Below are positions 1 through 5,004 of a stretch of 7,517 bases of DNA, piece after piece (the stretch's first letter is position 1; every line of letters begins with the position of its first letter). The notes under the pieces were generated by a model. It was given only the letters and a program-made list of their open reading frames with translations. It had not been told where the DNA came from and did not search any database. The DNA is from JARRON01 sp037383845 (lineage in GTDB: Bacteria > Pseudomonadota > Gammaproteobacteria > Steroidobacterales > XN24): contig JARRON010000065.1 of the NCBI GenBank assembly GCA_037383845.1, forward strand, positions 1-7,517, given 5' to 3'. Both the position numbers and the translations under genes were made by a program.

Positions 1-295
1 CCTGGGCGGACTCCCGGTGCACACGGCCGTTGCCACCAGCCTGGTGATCATCGCCATGAAGTCGTTCAGCGGGTTCGCCAAGTACCTTGCCGTGCTGGCC
101 GAGCAGAACCTGGCACTGGACTGGCGCGTGCTTGCCACCGTAACCGCCCTCGGCATCGCCGGCAGCTATGCCGGGACTCACGTGGGACGACGAATCCCCC
201 AGCAGTCGCTGCGCCGGCTGTTCGGCGCCTTCCTGGTGATCATGGCGGTGGTGATCGTGGCCCGCACGGCGCCCGCCGTGCTGCCCGGCCGCTAG
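1..295 (+). CDS. TauE/SafE-family anion exporter, C-terminal fragment
   Basis: This is the last 97 or so codons of an integral membrane permease; the start lies before the window, and the frame is open from base 2. The visible part holds three hydrophobic segments: one after the HTAVATSL motif, one around ATVTALGIAGSYAG, and a last one around LFGAFLVIMAVVIV just before the short tail. The AVATSL motif followed by a K/S/G-rich loop, and the later glycine-rich helix leading into a basic loop (GRRIPQQSLRRLFG), are typical of the second repeat of the TauE/SafE (DUF81) family. Members export sulfite, sulfoacetate or related anions, but the substrate cannot be read from this fragment. The GTG at 17-19 is an internal valine codon, not a start. 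The stop is the TAG at 293-295, shared as a palindrome with the stop of the convergent gene. Family assignment is fairly sure; the specific role is unknown. Confidence 0.8.
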   Translation, partial: LGGLPVHTAVATSLVIIAMKSFSGFAKYLAVLAEQNLALDWRVLATVTALGIAGSYAGTHVGRRIPQQSLRRLFGAFLVIMAVVIVARTAPAVLPGR

Positions 296-1365
296 GAAGG
301 CGGAGCCGCGGCCTGGGCCGGATGGCTCGCGGGCCAGGCCCTGAGAATCGCCTGGATGGCCGTGGCCAGGGGAATGGCGAAGAAAACGCCCCAGAATCCC
401 CAGATGCCTCCGAAGAAGAGAATGGCGGTGATGATAGCGACGGGATGGAGATCCACCACCTCGCTGAACAGCAGCGGCACCAGCAGGTTGCCGTCGAGAA
501 ACTGGATGATGCCGTAGCCCAGCAGGGCGTAATAAAAGCCCGCCTCCAGGCCGAACTGGAAATAGGCCACCAGGGCCACGGGAATGGTGACCACCGTGGC
601 GCCCACATAGGGAATCAGGACTGACAGCCCCGTGATCGTGGCCAGCAGCACCGCGTACTGGAGACCCAGCAGCCGAAAGACAATCCACATCGCCAGGCCG
701 ACGATGAGGATCTCCACGAACTTGCCGCGCACGTAGTTGCCCAGCTGCTTGTCCACCTCCCCCCAGACCTGGTCGGTGAGCTGGCGGTCCCGGGGCAGGA
801 ACGTCTGGCCCCAGCTCGAGATCATCGCCTTGTCCTTCAGGAGAAAGAACACCAGGATCGGTACCAGCACCAGGTACACGCCGATGGTGATCATGGTGAC
901 CACGGAACTGAAGGAAAGGCTGAGGATGGCCTGGCCCAGGGTCACCACTTCGCTGCTCAGCCCGGACAGCAGGTCACGCACCTGCTCCTCGGAGACCAGG
1001 GCCGGATACTGTGTCGGCAGCTGCAGCAATGCCTGCTGAGCCTTCGCCAGCATGGAGGGCGCCTGCTGGAACAGCTGGCTCAGCTGCCGCGCCAGCAGCG
1101 GAAACAGCCACAGCACGGCCACCAGCAGCAACGCGACGAACCCGAGAAAAACCGCGAGCACCGCCGCCAGGTGGGGCACACCGCGTTGCCGCAGCCGGGA
1201 CGCCAGGGAGTCCAGCAGGTAAGCGATGACCAGCGCCGCCAGCAGGGGCGCCAGCATGTGACCGAATGCCCAGATCACCACGACCAGGACGACAACCACC
1301 ACGGCCAGGGCCACGACCTGGGGATTGGAGAGATGTCGTCTGAACCAGTCGCGGAGCGCGTTCAT
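292..1365 (-). CDS. AI-2E family transporter (PerM/TqsA-type membrane protein)
   Basis: A complete 357-residue polytopic inner-membrane protein, close to the usual 340-370 residues of the AI-2E transporter (formerly UPF0118) family. The pattern is typical: two N-terminal helices (about 17-52), a third at 68-90, a long amphipathic, Q- and L-rich soluble stretch (about 92-150), then a cluster of helices from about 155 to the end. Family-like motifs are YVRGKFVEILIVGL (211-224), LIPYVGA (250-256), and the C-terminal block from N293 through the LHPVA and FFGGIWGFWG segments to the IPLATAI end. Characterised relatives include TqsA (autoinducer-2 export), PerM, and Na+/H+ or cation antiporters, so the name does not fix the substrate. 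The ATG at 1365 has only a weak Shine-Dalgarno-like GAAAG upstream. The gene converges on the TauE-type gene, sharing a CTAG, and is divergent from the small membrane protein at 1489. Confidence 0.92.
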   Translation of the reverse strand: MNALRDWFRRHLSNPQVVALAVVVVVLVVVIWAFGHMLAPLLAALVIAYLLDSLASRLRQRGVPHLAAVLAVFLGFVALLLVAVLWLFPLLARQLSQLFQQAPSMLAKAQQALLQLPTQYPALVSEEQVRDLLSGLSSEVVTLGQAILSLSFSSVVTMITIGVYLVLVPILVFFLLKDKAMISSWGQTFLPRDRQLTDQVWGEVDKQLGNYVRGKFVEILIVGLAMWIVFRLLGLQYAVLLATITGLSVLIPYVGATVVTIPVALVAYFQFGLEAGFYYALLGYGIIQFLDGNLLVPLLFSEVVDLHPVAIITAILFFGGIWGFWGVFFAIPLATAIQAILRAWPASHPAQAAAPPS

Positions 1366-1421
1366 GGAGTGCTTTCGGCGTTGAGTCGGGAAAGGATATC
1401 AGCCCGCGGGGCCCGTGCGCC

Positions 1422-1450
1422 TTGTCGCAGGATGGGGGCTCTGTGAGAAT
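1422..1450 (+). promoter_or_regulatory. Putative sigma70 promoter for the 109-residue membrane protein
   Basis: A -35-like TTGTCG (1422-1427) and a -10-like GAGAAT (1445-1450) are separated by exactly 17 bases; each matches the consensus at 4 of 6 positions. Transcription would begin near 1457, giving a leader of about 30 bases with the ribosome site GGGAGGG at 1474-1480, eight bases before the ATG at 1489. A perfect 10-base direct repeat flanks the -10 element. The call rests on pattern matching alone. Confidence 0.35.
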
Positions 1451-1462
1451 CCGGGGCTCTGT
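1435..1462 (+). repeat. 10-bp direct repeat flanking the putative -10 box
   Basis: GGGGCTCTGT occurs at 1435-1444 and again at 1453-1462, an 18-base period. The first copy sits in the promoter spacer against the -10 element and the second covers the expected start of transcription. Two exact copies in that arrangement could bind a regulator, but a chance duplication in GC-rich DNA is possible. Confidence 0.45.
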
Positions 1463-1488
1463 TTCCTGGATCCGGGAGGGTCCCCGCC

Positions 1489-1818
1489 ATGCATCCCCGC
1501 CTCCGCCGCGAACTGATCTGGCTGGCCGTCATGGTGGCGTTCGGATTTCTGGTCCTGCCCGCGCTGATCTATAGCGTCGGAGATTGGCTGCTCGGGGAAT
1601 ACCGGCCTGGGGCCGGCATGGGCACGTTCTACTCGGACCTCTACGGGGCGTTCGGGCGCGGGGAGCCCTGGGCGTGGCTGCTGCTTTTCGGTCCCTACCT
1701 GGGCGTCATGGCCCTTCGGGTCCTGTGGATACCCCTGCGGAGGCGTCGCCGCGCCGACGTTCCGGACGGCGATTCCGAGGCGGCGGCGAGCCAGGATGAT
1801 TCTAGCTTAGCCCTATAA
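1489..1818 (+). CDS. Small two-helix inner-membrane protein, function unknown
   Basis: A 109-residue protein I do not recognise by function. A basic N-terminus (HPRLRREL) leads into a hydrophobic segment at about residues 10-30. A polar, glycine-rich loop (about 31-59, with GEYRPGAGMGTFYSDLYGAFGRGEP) is followed by a second hydrophobic segment at about 60-82. An arginine run (84-88) and an acidic, low-complexity tail with Asp and Ser follow. By the positive-inside rule both ends should face the cytoplasm and the loop should face the periplasm. The ATG at 1489 is supported by GGGAGGG at 1474-1480 with an eight-base gap. The gene is divergent from the AI-2E family gene and probably transcribed alone. 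The stop is TAA at 1816-1818, in a short AT-richer patch. No catalytic motif is visible. Confidence 0.75.
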   Translation: MHPRLRRELIWLAVMVAFGFLVLPALIYSVGDWLLGEYRPGAGMGTFYSDLYGAFGRGEPWAWLLLFGPYLGVMALRVLWIPLRRRRRADVPDGDSEAAASQDDSSLAL

Positions 1819-1853
1819 CTCTCTGAAATAAGGGCAGAAAGAAGGCCGGACGA

Positions 1854-1991
1854 CTAGTGATCGCTCTTCTGGCGTCCCCGGCCAGGGGCTGTGGGGGAAA
1901 TGGCCTGCGGACGGCGGGGCCGAGCCGGCTCCACCATGCGGATTACCTTGTGGGCTTCGCTGAGTCGATGGGCAAGAGATTTGAGTTGCAC
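1854..1991 (-). CDS. Possible 45-residue basic small protein
   Basis: In the otherwise gene-free stretch 1819-2066 the minus strand has a short reading frame starting with GTG at 1991 and ending with TAG at 1854-1856. GGAGG lies four bases before the GTG, a slightly short but usable gap. The predicted protein starts with an amphipathic helix-like part (LKSLAHRLSEAHKVIRMVE, residues 3-21). The rest is a proline-, arginine- and alanine-rich, probably disordered tail ending KSDH. Third codon positions are GC-rich but less so than in the neighbours. The plus strand also has a 42-codon frame in this stretch (1900-2028), but its composition (tryptophan-, cysteine- and serine-rich, no pattern) looks less like protein. 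I recognise no family; this could be chance. Confidence 0.3.
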   Translation of the reverse strand: MQLKSLAHRLSEAHKVIRMVEPARPRRPQAISPTAPGRGRQKSDH

Positions 1992-2032
1992 ATGGCCTCC
2001 GTCTGCGCTGTTTCACCAAGACCTGTAGCTTA

Positions 2033-2061
2033 GGGCATCCCCCGATGCGGGGCCAGTGCCC
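2033..2061 (-). terminator. GC-rich hairpin after the 177-residue gene, possible terminator
   Basis: Two nested perfect stems fold together. The outer stem is GGGCA (2033-2037) with TGCCC (2057-2061). The inner stem is CCCCG (2040-2044) with CGGGG (2048-2052), closed by a three-base loop. It lies six bases after the TGA of the minus-strand gene at 2067. No T-run follows on the minus strand, so it may be a Rho-dependent end, an mRNA 3'-end stabiliser, or chance pairing in GC-rich DNA. Confidence 0.35.
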
Positions 2062-2066
2062 GGCCC

Positions 2067-2600
2067 TCAGAGCCGGATCGCCTCGGCACCCACCCCTTCC
2101 CGGGTCAGCCGCATGGCCTCGGTCAGGGCGCGGTTCACCGTTTCCCGGAGATCCGCGGGGTCTGTGCCGGTGCTGTGGTAATCCGCGGCCCACAGCACGC
2201 GCCCGCTGCTCTCGCTGACCAGCCGTGCCTCGAGCGCCCAGCCGCCGGCGGGGTCCACGGCGGCGCCGATCTCAAGGCGGGCCGACTCCCCGGGGCTTTC
2301 GCTGACCAGGGGATGGAGTCCTGCCACCCGAAGCCGATATCCCTCGCCGAGCGGCGCCGCCGCTGCCGCCGCGGAGGGCTCGCCCGGCGGCTGCCCGGCG
2401 GGATCGGGCCGGATCAGGACCACAGCGGCCAGCACGGCGGCCAGCATGACGGACAGCGGAACCATCAGCCGCCTCCGGCCGCCCCCGGGGCTGTCTCCCG
2501 GCTGGCCCGTCGGGCGCGTCGCCACGGTGTTCCCCGGCCCGTCCGGATCCACCGGACCGTCCTTGCCTTCACCCTCCGGCAATCCCAGGCTGTCGGCCAT
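2067..2600 (-). CDS. Single-pass membrane protein with C-terminal alpha/beta domain, function unknown
   Basis: A 177-residue protein. Residues 1-41 are Gly/Pro/Asp-rich and probably disordered in the cytoplasm. GRRRL (41-45) precedes one hydrophobic helix (about 46-63). An Ala/Pro/Gly linker (64-85) leads to a compact domain (about 86-177) expected outside the inner membrane. That domain contains the pattern ALEARLVSESSGRVLWAADY, then an acidic loop and a helix (LRETVNRALTEAMRL). This resembles the TolB-N-like periplasmic units of CadC-type and adenylate-cyclase/TPR proteins, where 'tG.xLWA..Y' precedes a helix; the similarity is by eye and tentative. The start at 2600 is chosen for the perfect AGGAGG (2606-2611 on this strand) with a five-base gap. 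An open frame continues upstream to 2855 but lies antisense to the YkvA-type gene and its promoter, so it is not used. The gene is divergent from the YkvA-type gene. Confidence 0.7.
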   Translation of the reverse strand: MADSLGLPEGEGKDGPVDPDGPGNTVATRPTGQPGDSPGGGRRRLMVPLSVMLAAVLAAVVLIRPDPAGQPPGEPSAAAAAAPLGEGYRLRVAGLHPLVSESPGESARLEIGAAVDPAGGWALEARLVSESSGRVLWAADYHSTGTDPADLRETVNRALTEAMRLTREGVGAEAIRL

Positions 2601-2605
2601 TCCGC

Positions 2606-2611
2606 CCTCCT
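2606..2611 (-). promoter_or_regulatory. Strong ribosome binding site that fixes the 2600 start
   Basis: On the minus strand a perfect AGGAGG lies five bases before the ATG at 2598-2600. It decides between this start and longer in-frame alternatives that run back under the divergent gene. Confidence 0.75.
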
Positions 2612-2698
2612 TTCGGCCACGGCCAGCGTCGGACCAAGGGTACCGCGTCGTGTCGCCGCCTGCCTCAACCGACCCGGCCGGAGCGTCGCGCCGGTCAT

Positions 2699-2727
2699 TT
2701 GACGGCCCGGGGGGGCCGTCGTACTCT
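2699..2727 (+). promoter_or_regulatory. Putative sigma70 promoter for the YkvA-type gene
   Basis: TTGACG (2699-2704, five of six consensus bases) is followed after exactly 17 bases by TACTCT (2722-2727), which keeps the key T, A and final T of the -10 consensus. Transcription would begin near 2733, about 30 bases before the ATG at 2764. A CGGAG ribosome site lies at 2749-2753. The spacer is filled by a perfect inverted repeat. Confidence 0.45.
2701..2720. repeat. Perfect 8-bp inverted repeat in the promoter spacer (possible operator)
   Basis: Arms GACGGCCC (2701-2708) and GGGCCGTC (2713-2720) are exact reverse complements around a GGGG centre. The repeat starts inside the -35 hexamer and ends one base before the -10 hexamer, where a dimeric repressor or a twist-sensing activator would bind. 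As it lies upstream of the expected start of transcription it is unlikely to act as an RNA hairpin for the plus-strand gene. It could form one in a long minus-strand leader. Confidence 0.6.
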
Positions 2728-2763
2728 GCCGCTCGCTGTTTCCGACACCGGAGTCTCCCGGCC

Positions 2764-3348
2764 ATGAGCCTGAAAGTCACCTTCGATCTGGCCGACGCCG
2801 ACCTCGAACACTTCCGGCTGATCATGCGGGAAGCCCGCGACGTGGCCAAGGACAAGCCCCGTGACGAAATCCTGGCGTCCGCGGAGGCCCTGCTGGTGGA
2901 GGTTCGGGGCGCTCAGGTTCCCGACTTCGTCAGCATACGGCTCGAGCGCATCCAGCTGCTGGTCGACATGCTGCGCGACGAAGAGTGGAAGCTCCCGGCG
3001 GAGGAATCCACCCGCGTCCTGAACGCCCTGGCCTATTTCAGCGAGCCGGAAGACCTTATCCCGGATCACGTGCCCGGGCTGGGCTTTCTTGACGACGCCA
3101 TCATGGTGGAGCTGGTCAACCGGGAACTCCGCCACGAGATCGAGGCCTACCGGGACTTCTGCGACTACCGGACCGCCGAGGAGAGCCGCCGGAGCCAGCT
3201 CGGCAAGCCCATCGACGAAGTCACGAAGGAGGAATTCCTGGCGTCCCGCCGGGCTGCCCTCCACGCCCGGATTCGCAACCGCCGCAGCCGCGAGCGCCAG
3301 CGCCGGCGGCGGAGCGGCGGACGCTCTCCCTTCAGTCTGCTGCCGTAG
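2764..3348 (+). CDS. YkvA/DUF1232 family protein with basic C-terminal tail
   Basis: A 194-residue protein. The core at about residues 87-125 carries the DUF1232 (YkvA) signature: ALAYFSEPEDLIPDHVPGLGFLDDAIMV, with the PxDLIPD motif (about 95-101) and the paired DD (110-111). Short family members are often membrane-linked proteins of unknown function. Here the core is embedded in a longer, mostly helical and charged protein. Residues 1-85 are rich in acidic and Leu residues, including a helix around SIRLERIQLLVDMLRDEEW. Residues 126-170 form another charged helical stretch (a KPIDEVTKEEFLASRRAALHARI-like segment interrupted by polar turns). The tail at 171-187 is very Arg-rich and could bind nucleic acid or acidic lipid. 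The ATG at 2764 has CGGAG ten bases upstream; the frame extends further upstream but only into promoter sequence. The 3' end overlaps a possible convergent gene by 17 bases. Biochemical role is unknown. Confidence 0.85.
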   Translation: MSLKVTFDLADADLEHFRLIMREARDVAKDKPRDEILASAEALLVEVRGAQVPDFVSIRLERIQLLVDMLRDEEWKLPAEESTRVLNALAYFSEPEDLIPDHVPGLGFLDDAIMVELVNRELRHEIEAYRDFCDYRTAEESRRSQLGKPIDEVTKEEFLASRRAALHARIRNRRSRERQRRRRSGGRSPFSLLP

Positions 3349-3586
3349 GCACGCTCTTCAGCCGACGACTCCGCTCCCGCTGACTGAGGCGGGCGCGGCG
3401 GCCGGATACCTCCCAGGCAACCCACGAGCTGGCCGGCTCGGCGGCATTGAGGTCCATCCGGGCCCGGGAGATCTGGCCGGGGCGGACACCCGGTGGCAGG
3501 GGCCGGCGGGCCGCCAGCCATCCACGCGGCACGAAGGGCCGGGTCCAGCGCCGAAGACGGCCGATGTAGAGGGCAGCGTGTTCCAT
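3332..3586 (-). CDS. Possible 84-residue basic protein, function unknown
   Basis: The minus strand between the YkvA-type gene and the efflux operon has a complete frame from ATG (3586) to TGA (3332-3334). The product is Arg-, Pro- and Trp-rich: MEHAALYIGRLRRWTRPF at the start, a Pro-rich middle, then SSWVAWEVSGRRARLSQRER and a basic end. It has no membrane segment or signal peptide. Third codon positions are strongly GC-biased, like the neighbouring genes, and the frames on the other strand look like shadow translations, which favours a real gene. Against it, no good ribosome site precedes the ATG and I recognise no family. It would converge on the YkvA-type gene with a 17-base overlap. If it is not real, 3349-3792 is a long gene-free leader before the efflux operon. 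Confidence 0.4.
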   Translation of the reverse strand: MEHAALYIGRLRRWTRPFVPRGWLAARRPLPPGVRPGQISRARMDLNAAEPASSWVAWEVSGRRARLSQRERSRRLKSVPTAAD

Positions 3587-3792
3587 GCCGGTGAGGTTCG
3601 GGACAGTCCGCGACCGATGCTAGGCCACAGCGGCCGGCAGAAGTGGGCAACGCGTCACGTTCCCGCACGCCGGGACGACCAACATTGCGGCTGCCCGGTC
3701 CCGGAGGCATCATCTGCGAATCCGGCTGCGGACGGATCAGACCTGCGGCGTGGCCGCCAAACAACGCTGACCGCCCGGGCGCGCCGCCGACC
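3587..3792. other. Leader region upstream of the efflux operon
   Basis: About 200 bases without a supported gene, expected to hold the promoter and any operator of the RND operon. The best promoter-like pair is weak: TTGCGG (3685-3690) and CATCAT (3708-3713) with a 17-base gap. The adaptor frame stays open back to 3643, but translation there (Pro-, Arg- and Gly-rich, with no pattern) looks non-coding. No regulator gene, clear operator palindrome or terminator stands out. Confidence 0.4.
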
Positions 3793-5001
3793 ATGGTTGG
3801 CGCGGGCCTGGAGCGGGTGCGACTTGCCCGGGGGACTCTCGTTATCGTGACTGCACCGTTACTCGCGCGCGCGGGCGTGGCAGCCGGGATTGTCGCCGCC
3901 GCAGCAGGACTGGCGGGCTGTGCTCCCGACGCACCGCCTCCCATGCCGCCGCTTCAGATCGCGGTCACCACTCCCCAGCCCCGCGACATCCCCATACAGA
4001 TGGAGGCCGTCGGCGAAACGCTGGGTTCCGTCGATATCCCGATCCGGGCCCGGGTGGACGGCGTTCTCGAGGAAATGCATTTCCGGGAAGGACGGCCGGT
4101 GGAGCGGGGCCAGCTGCTCTACGTCATCGACGCCCGGCCCTACCAGGCCCAGGTGGTGGAGGCCGAGGGGCGCCTGGCGGAAGCCCGCACCCGGCTCGCA
4201 AAGGCCGAAAGCGACCTGGCCCGCATACGGCCCCTCGCTGAGATCGATGCGGTGAGCCGCCAGGATCTGGACAGCGCGGTCGCCCAGTACGAGGCGGCAG
4301 TGGGGGCGCTGCAGGCCGCCCGGGCCCAGGTGGAGCAGACGGAAATCCAGCTTGGCTACACCCGCATCAGGGCGCCGGTGGACGGCCTCATCGGAATCAG
4401 CCAGGCGAAAGTCGGCGAGTACGTCGGGCGGGCGCCCAACCCCGTGGTCCTCAACGTGGTCTCGGAGATCGATCCGATCCGGGTCCGTTTCTCGATCAGC
4501 GAGGTGCAGTACCTGCGGGCCCGCAGGGCCGCCATCCTGGCGGTTGACGGTGACCAGCCGTCCCGGCAGGCGCCGCTTGAACTGATACTTGCCGACGGCA
4601 GCGTTCACGACTACCGGGGCTCGGTCGTGAGCTTCGACGCGAACGTGGATCCGACCACCGGCACTCTCACGGTGGAAGCCGATTTCCCCAACCCGGACAG
4701 ACTCATCCTCCCCGGCCAGTTCGCCCGGATTCGCGCCGAGGTCGAGGTCAGGCGGGATGCCCTTGCCGTTCCGCAGCGGGCGGTAATCGATACCCAGGGC
4801 GTCTACCAGCTGGCCGTGGTCAACGACGACGACACCGTGGAACTCCGGCGGGTGGAGATGGGCCCGCGGGTGGGAACCGAGTGGATCGTGAATTCGGGCC
4901 TCGCCCCGGGTGAGCGTATCGCGCTGGAAGGACTGCAGCGTCTCCGCTCGGGCATGAAGGTCACGCCAAAGCCCGCGGAGGCGGCCGGATCCGGGACATG
5001 A
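3793..5001 (+). CDS. RND efflux system periplasmic adaptor (MexA/AcrA-type lipoprotein)
   Basis: A membrane fusion protein that links an inner-membrane RND pump to an outer-membrane channel; 402 residues from the ATG at 3793. A hydrophobic segment ends in the lipobox LAGC with Cys43 (codon 3919-3921), so the mature protein is probably lipid-anchored to the inner membrane. Domains in order: beta-barrel start (about 55-75), first lipoyl half (SVDIPIRARVDGVLEEMHF, then EGRPVERGQLLYVID), alpha-hairpin (about 117-187, rich in Ala, Glu and Arg, with AVSRQDLDSA at the turn), second lipoyl half (YTRIRAPVDGLIG), beta-barrel (about 225-320, with LPGQFARIRAEV), and membrane-proximal end (about 322-392, with AVPQRAVI and GLAPGERIALEGLQRLRSGM). 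The start is uncertain: ATG 3793, GTG 3817 and GTG 3847 all give a plausible lipoprotein signal, with Cys at 43, 35 or 25, and none has a strong ribosome site. The frame back to 3643 looks non-coding. It is the first gene of the operon; the pump follows three bases after its TGA. Confidence 0.93.
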   Translation: MVGAGLERVRLARGTLVIVTAPLLARAGVAAGIVAAAAGLAGCAPDAPPPMPPLQIAVTTPQPRDIPIQMEAVGETLGSVDIPIRARVDGVLEEMHFREGRPVERGQLLYVIDARPYQAQVVEAEGRLAEARTRLAKAESDLARIRPLAEIDAVSRQDLDSAVAQYEAAVGALQAARAQVEQTEIQLGYTRIRAPVDGLIGISQAKVGEYVGRAPNPVVLNVVSEIDPIRVRFSISEVQYLRARRAAILAVDGDQPSRQAPLELILADGSVHDYRGSVVSFDANVDPTTGTLTVEADFPNPDRLILPGQFARIRAEVEVRRDALAVPQRAVIDTQGVYQLAVVNDDDTVELRRVEMGPRVGTEWIVNSGLAPGERIALEGLQRLRSGMKVTPKPAEAAGSGT

Positions 5002-5004
5002 TCG

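Larger units (their letters stand above)
1819..2066. other. Intergenic region with no large gene
   Basis: About 250 bases between the tail-to-tail genes at 1489-1818 (+) and 2067-2600 (-). It begins with an AT-richer patch (about 1797-1845) that contrasts with its surroundings. It contains the possible 45-residue frame on the minus strand and ends in the GC hairpin at 2033-2061. A five-base inverted repeat (GCCCT at 1810-1814, AGGGC at 1831-1835) straddles the stop of the upstream gene and could be a weak transcription stop for it, but no T-run follows. No tRNA or recognisable structural RNA is seen. Confidence 0.5.

Noticed and set aside
1797..1830. Promoter-like TAGAAT and TATAAC hexamers in an AT-richer patch
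   Set aside because: TATAAC has no acceptable -35 partner. The minus-strand TAGAAT has only a weak partner and would point into the small membrane protein gene as antisense.
1900..2028. 42-codon plus-strand frame in the intergenic stretch
   Set aside because: It overlaps the more protein-like minus-strand frame; its Trp/Cys/Ser-rich composition shows no pattern.
2446..2763. Upstream extension of the YkvA-type frame
   Set aside because: The frame is open but runs through the divergent promoter and antisense to the 177-residue gene. The family-like protein begins at ATG 2764 with its own ribosome site.
2601..2855. Upstream extension of the 177-residue minus-strand gene
   Set aside because: It would run antisense to the YkvA-type start and promoter, whereas a perfect AGGAGG sits before the ATG at 2600.
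3643..3792. N-terminal extension of the adaptor
   Set aside because: Pro/Arg/Gly-rich translation with no adaptor similarity would place the lipobox Cys at residue 93, far too deep for a signal peptide.
3165..3944. 259-codon minus-strand frame between the YkvA-type gene and the adaptor
   Set aside because: Low-complexity Ala/Pro/Gly/Arg translation overlapping two well-supported genes; no family pattern.
3859..4608. 249-codon minus-strand frame under the adaptor
   Set aside because: Antisense to a clearly recognised adaptor; an Asp/Gly/His-rich shadow translation.
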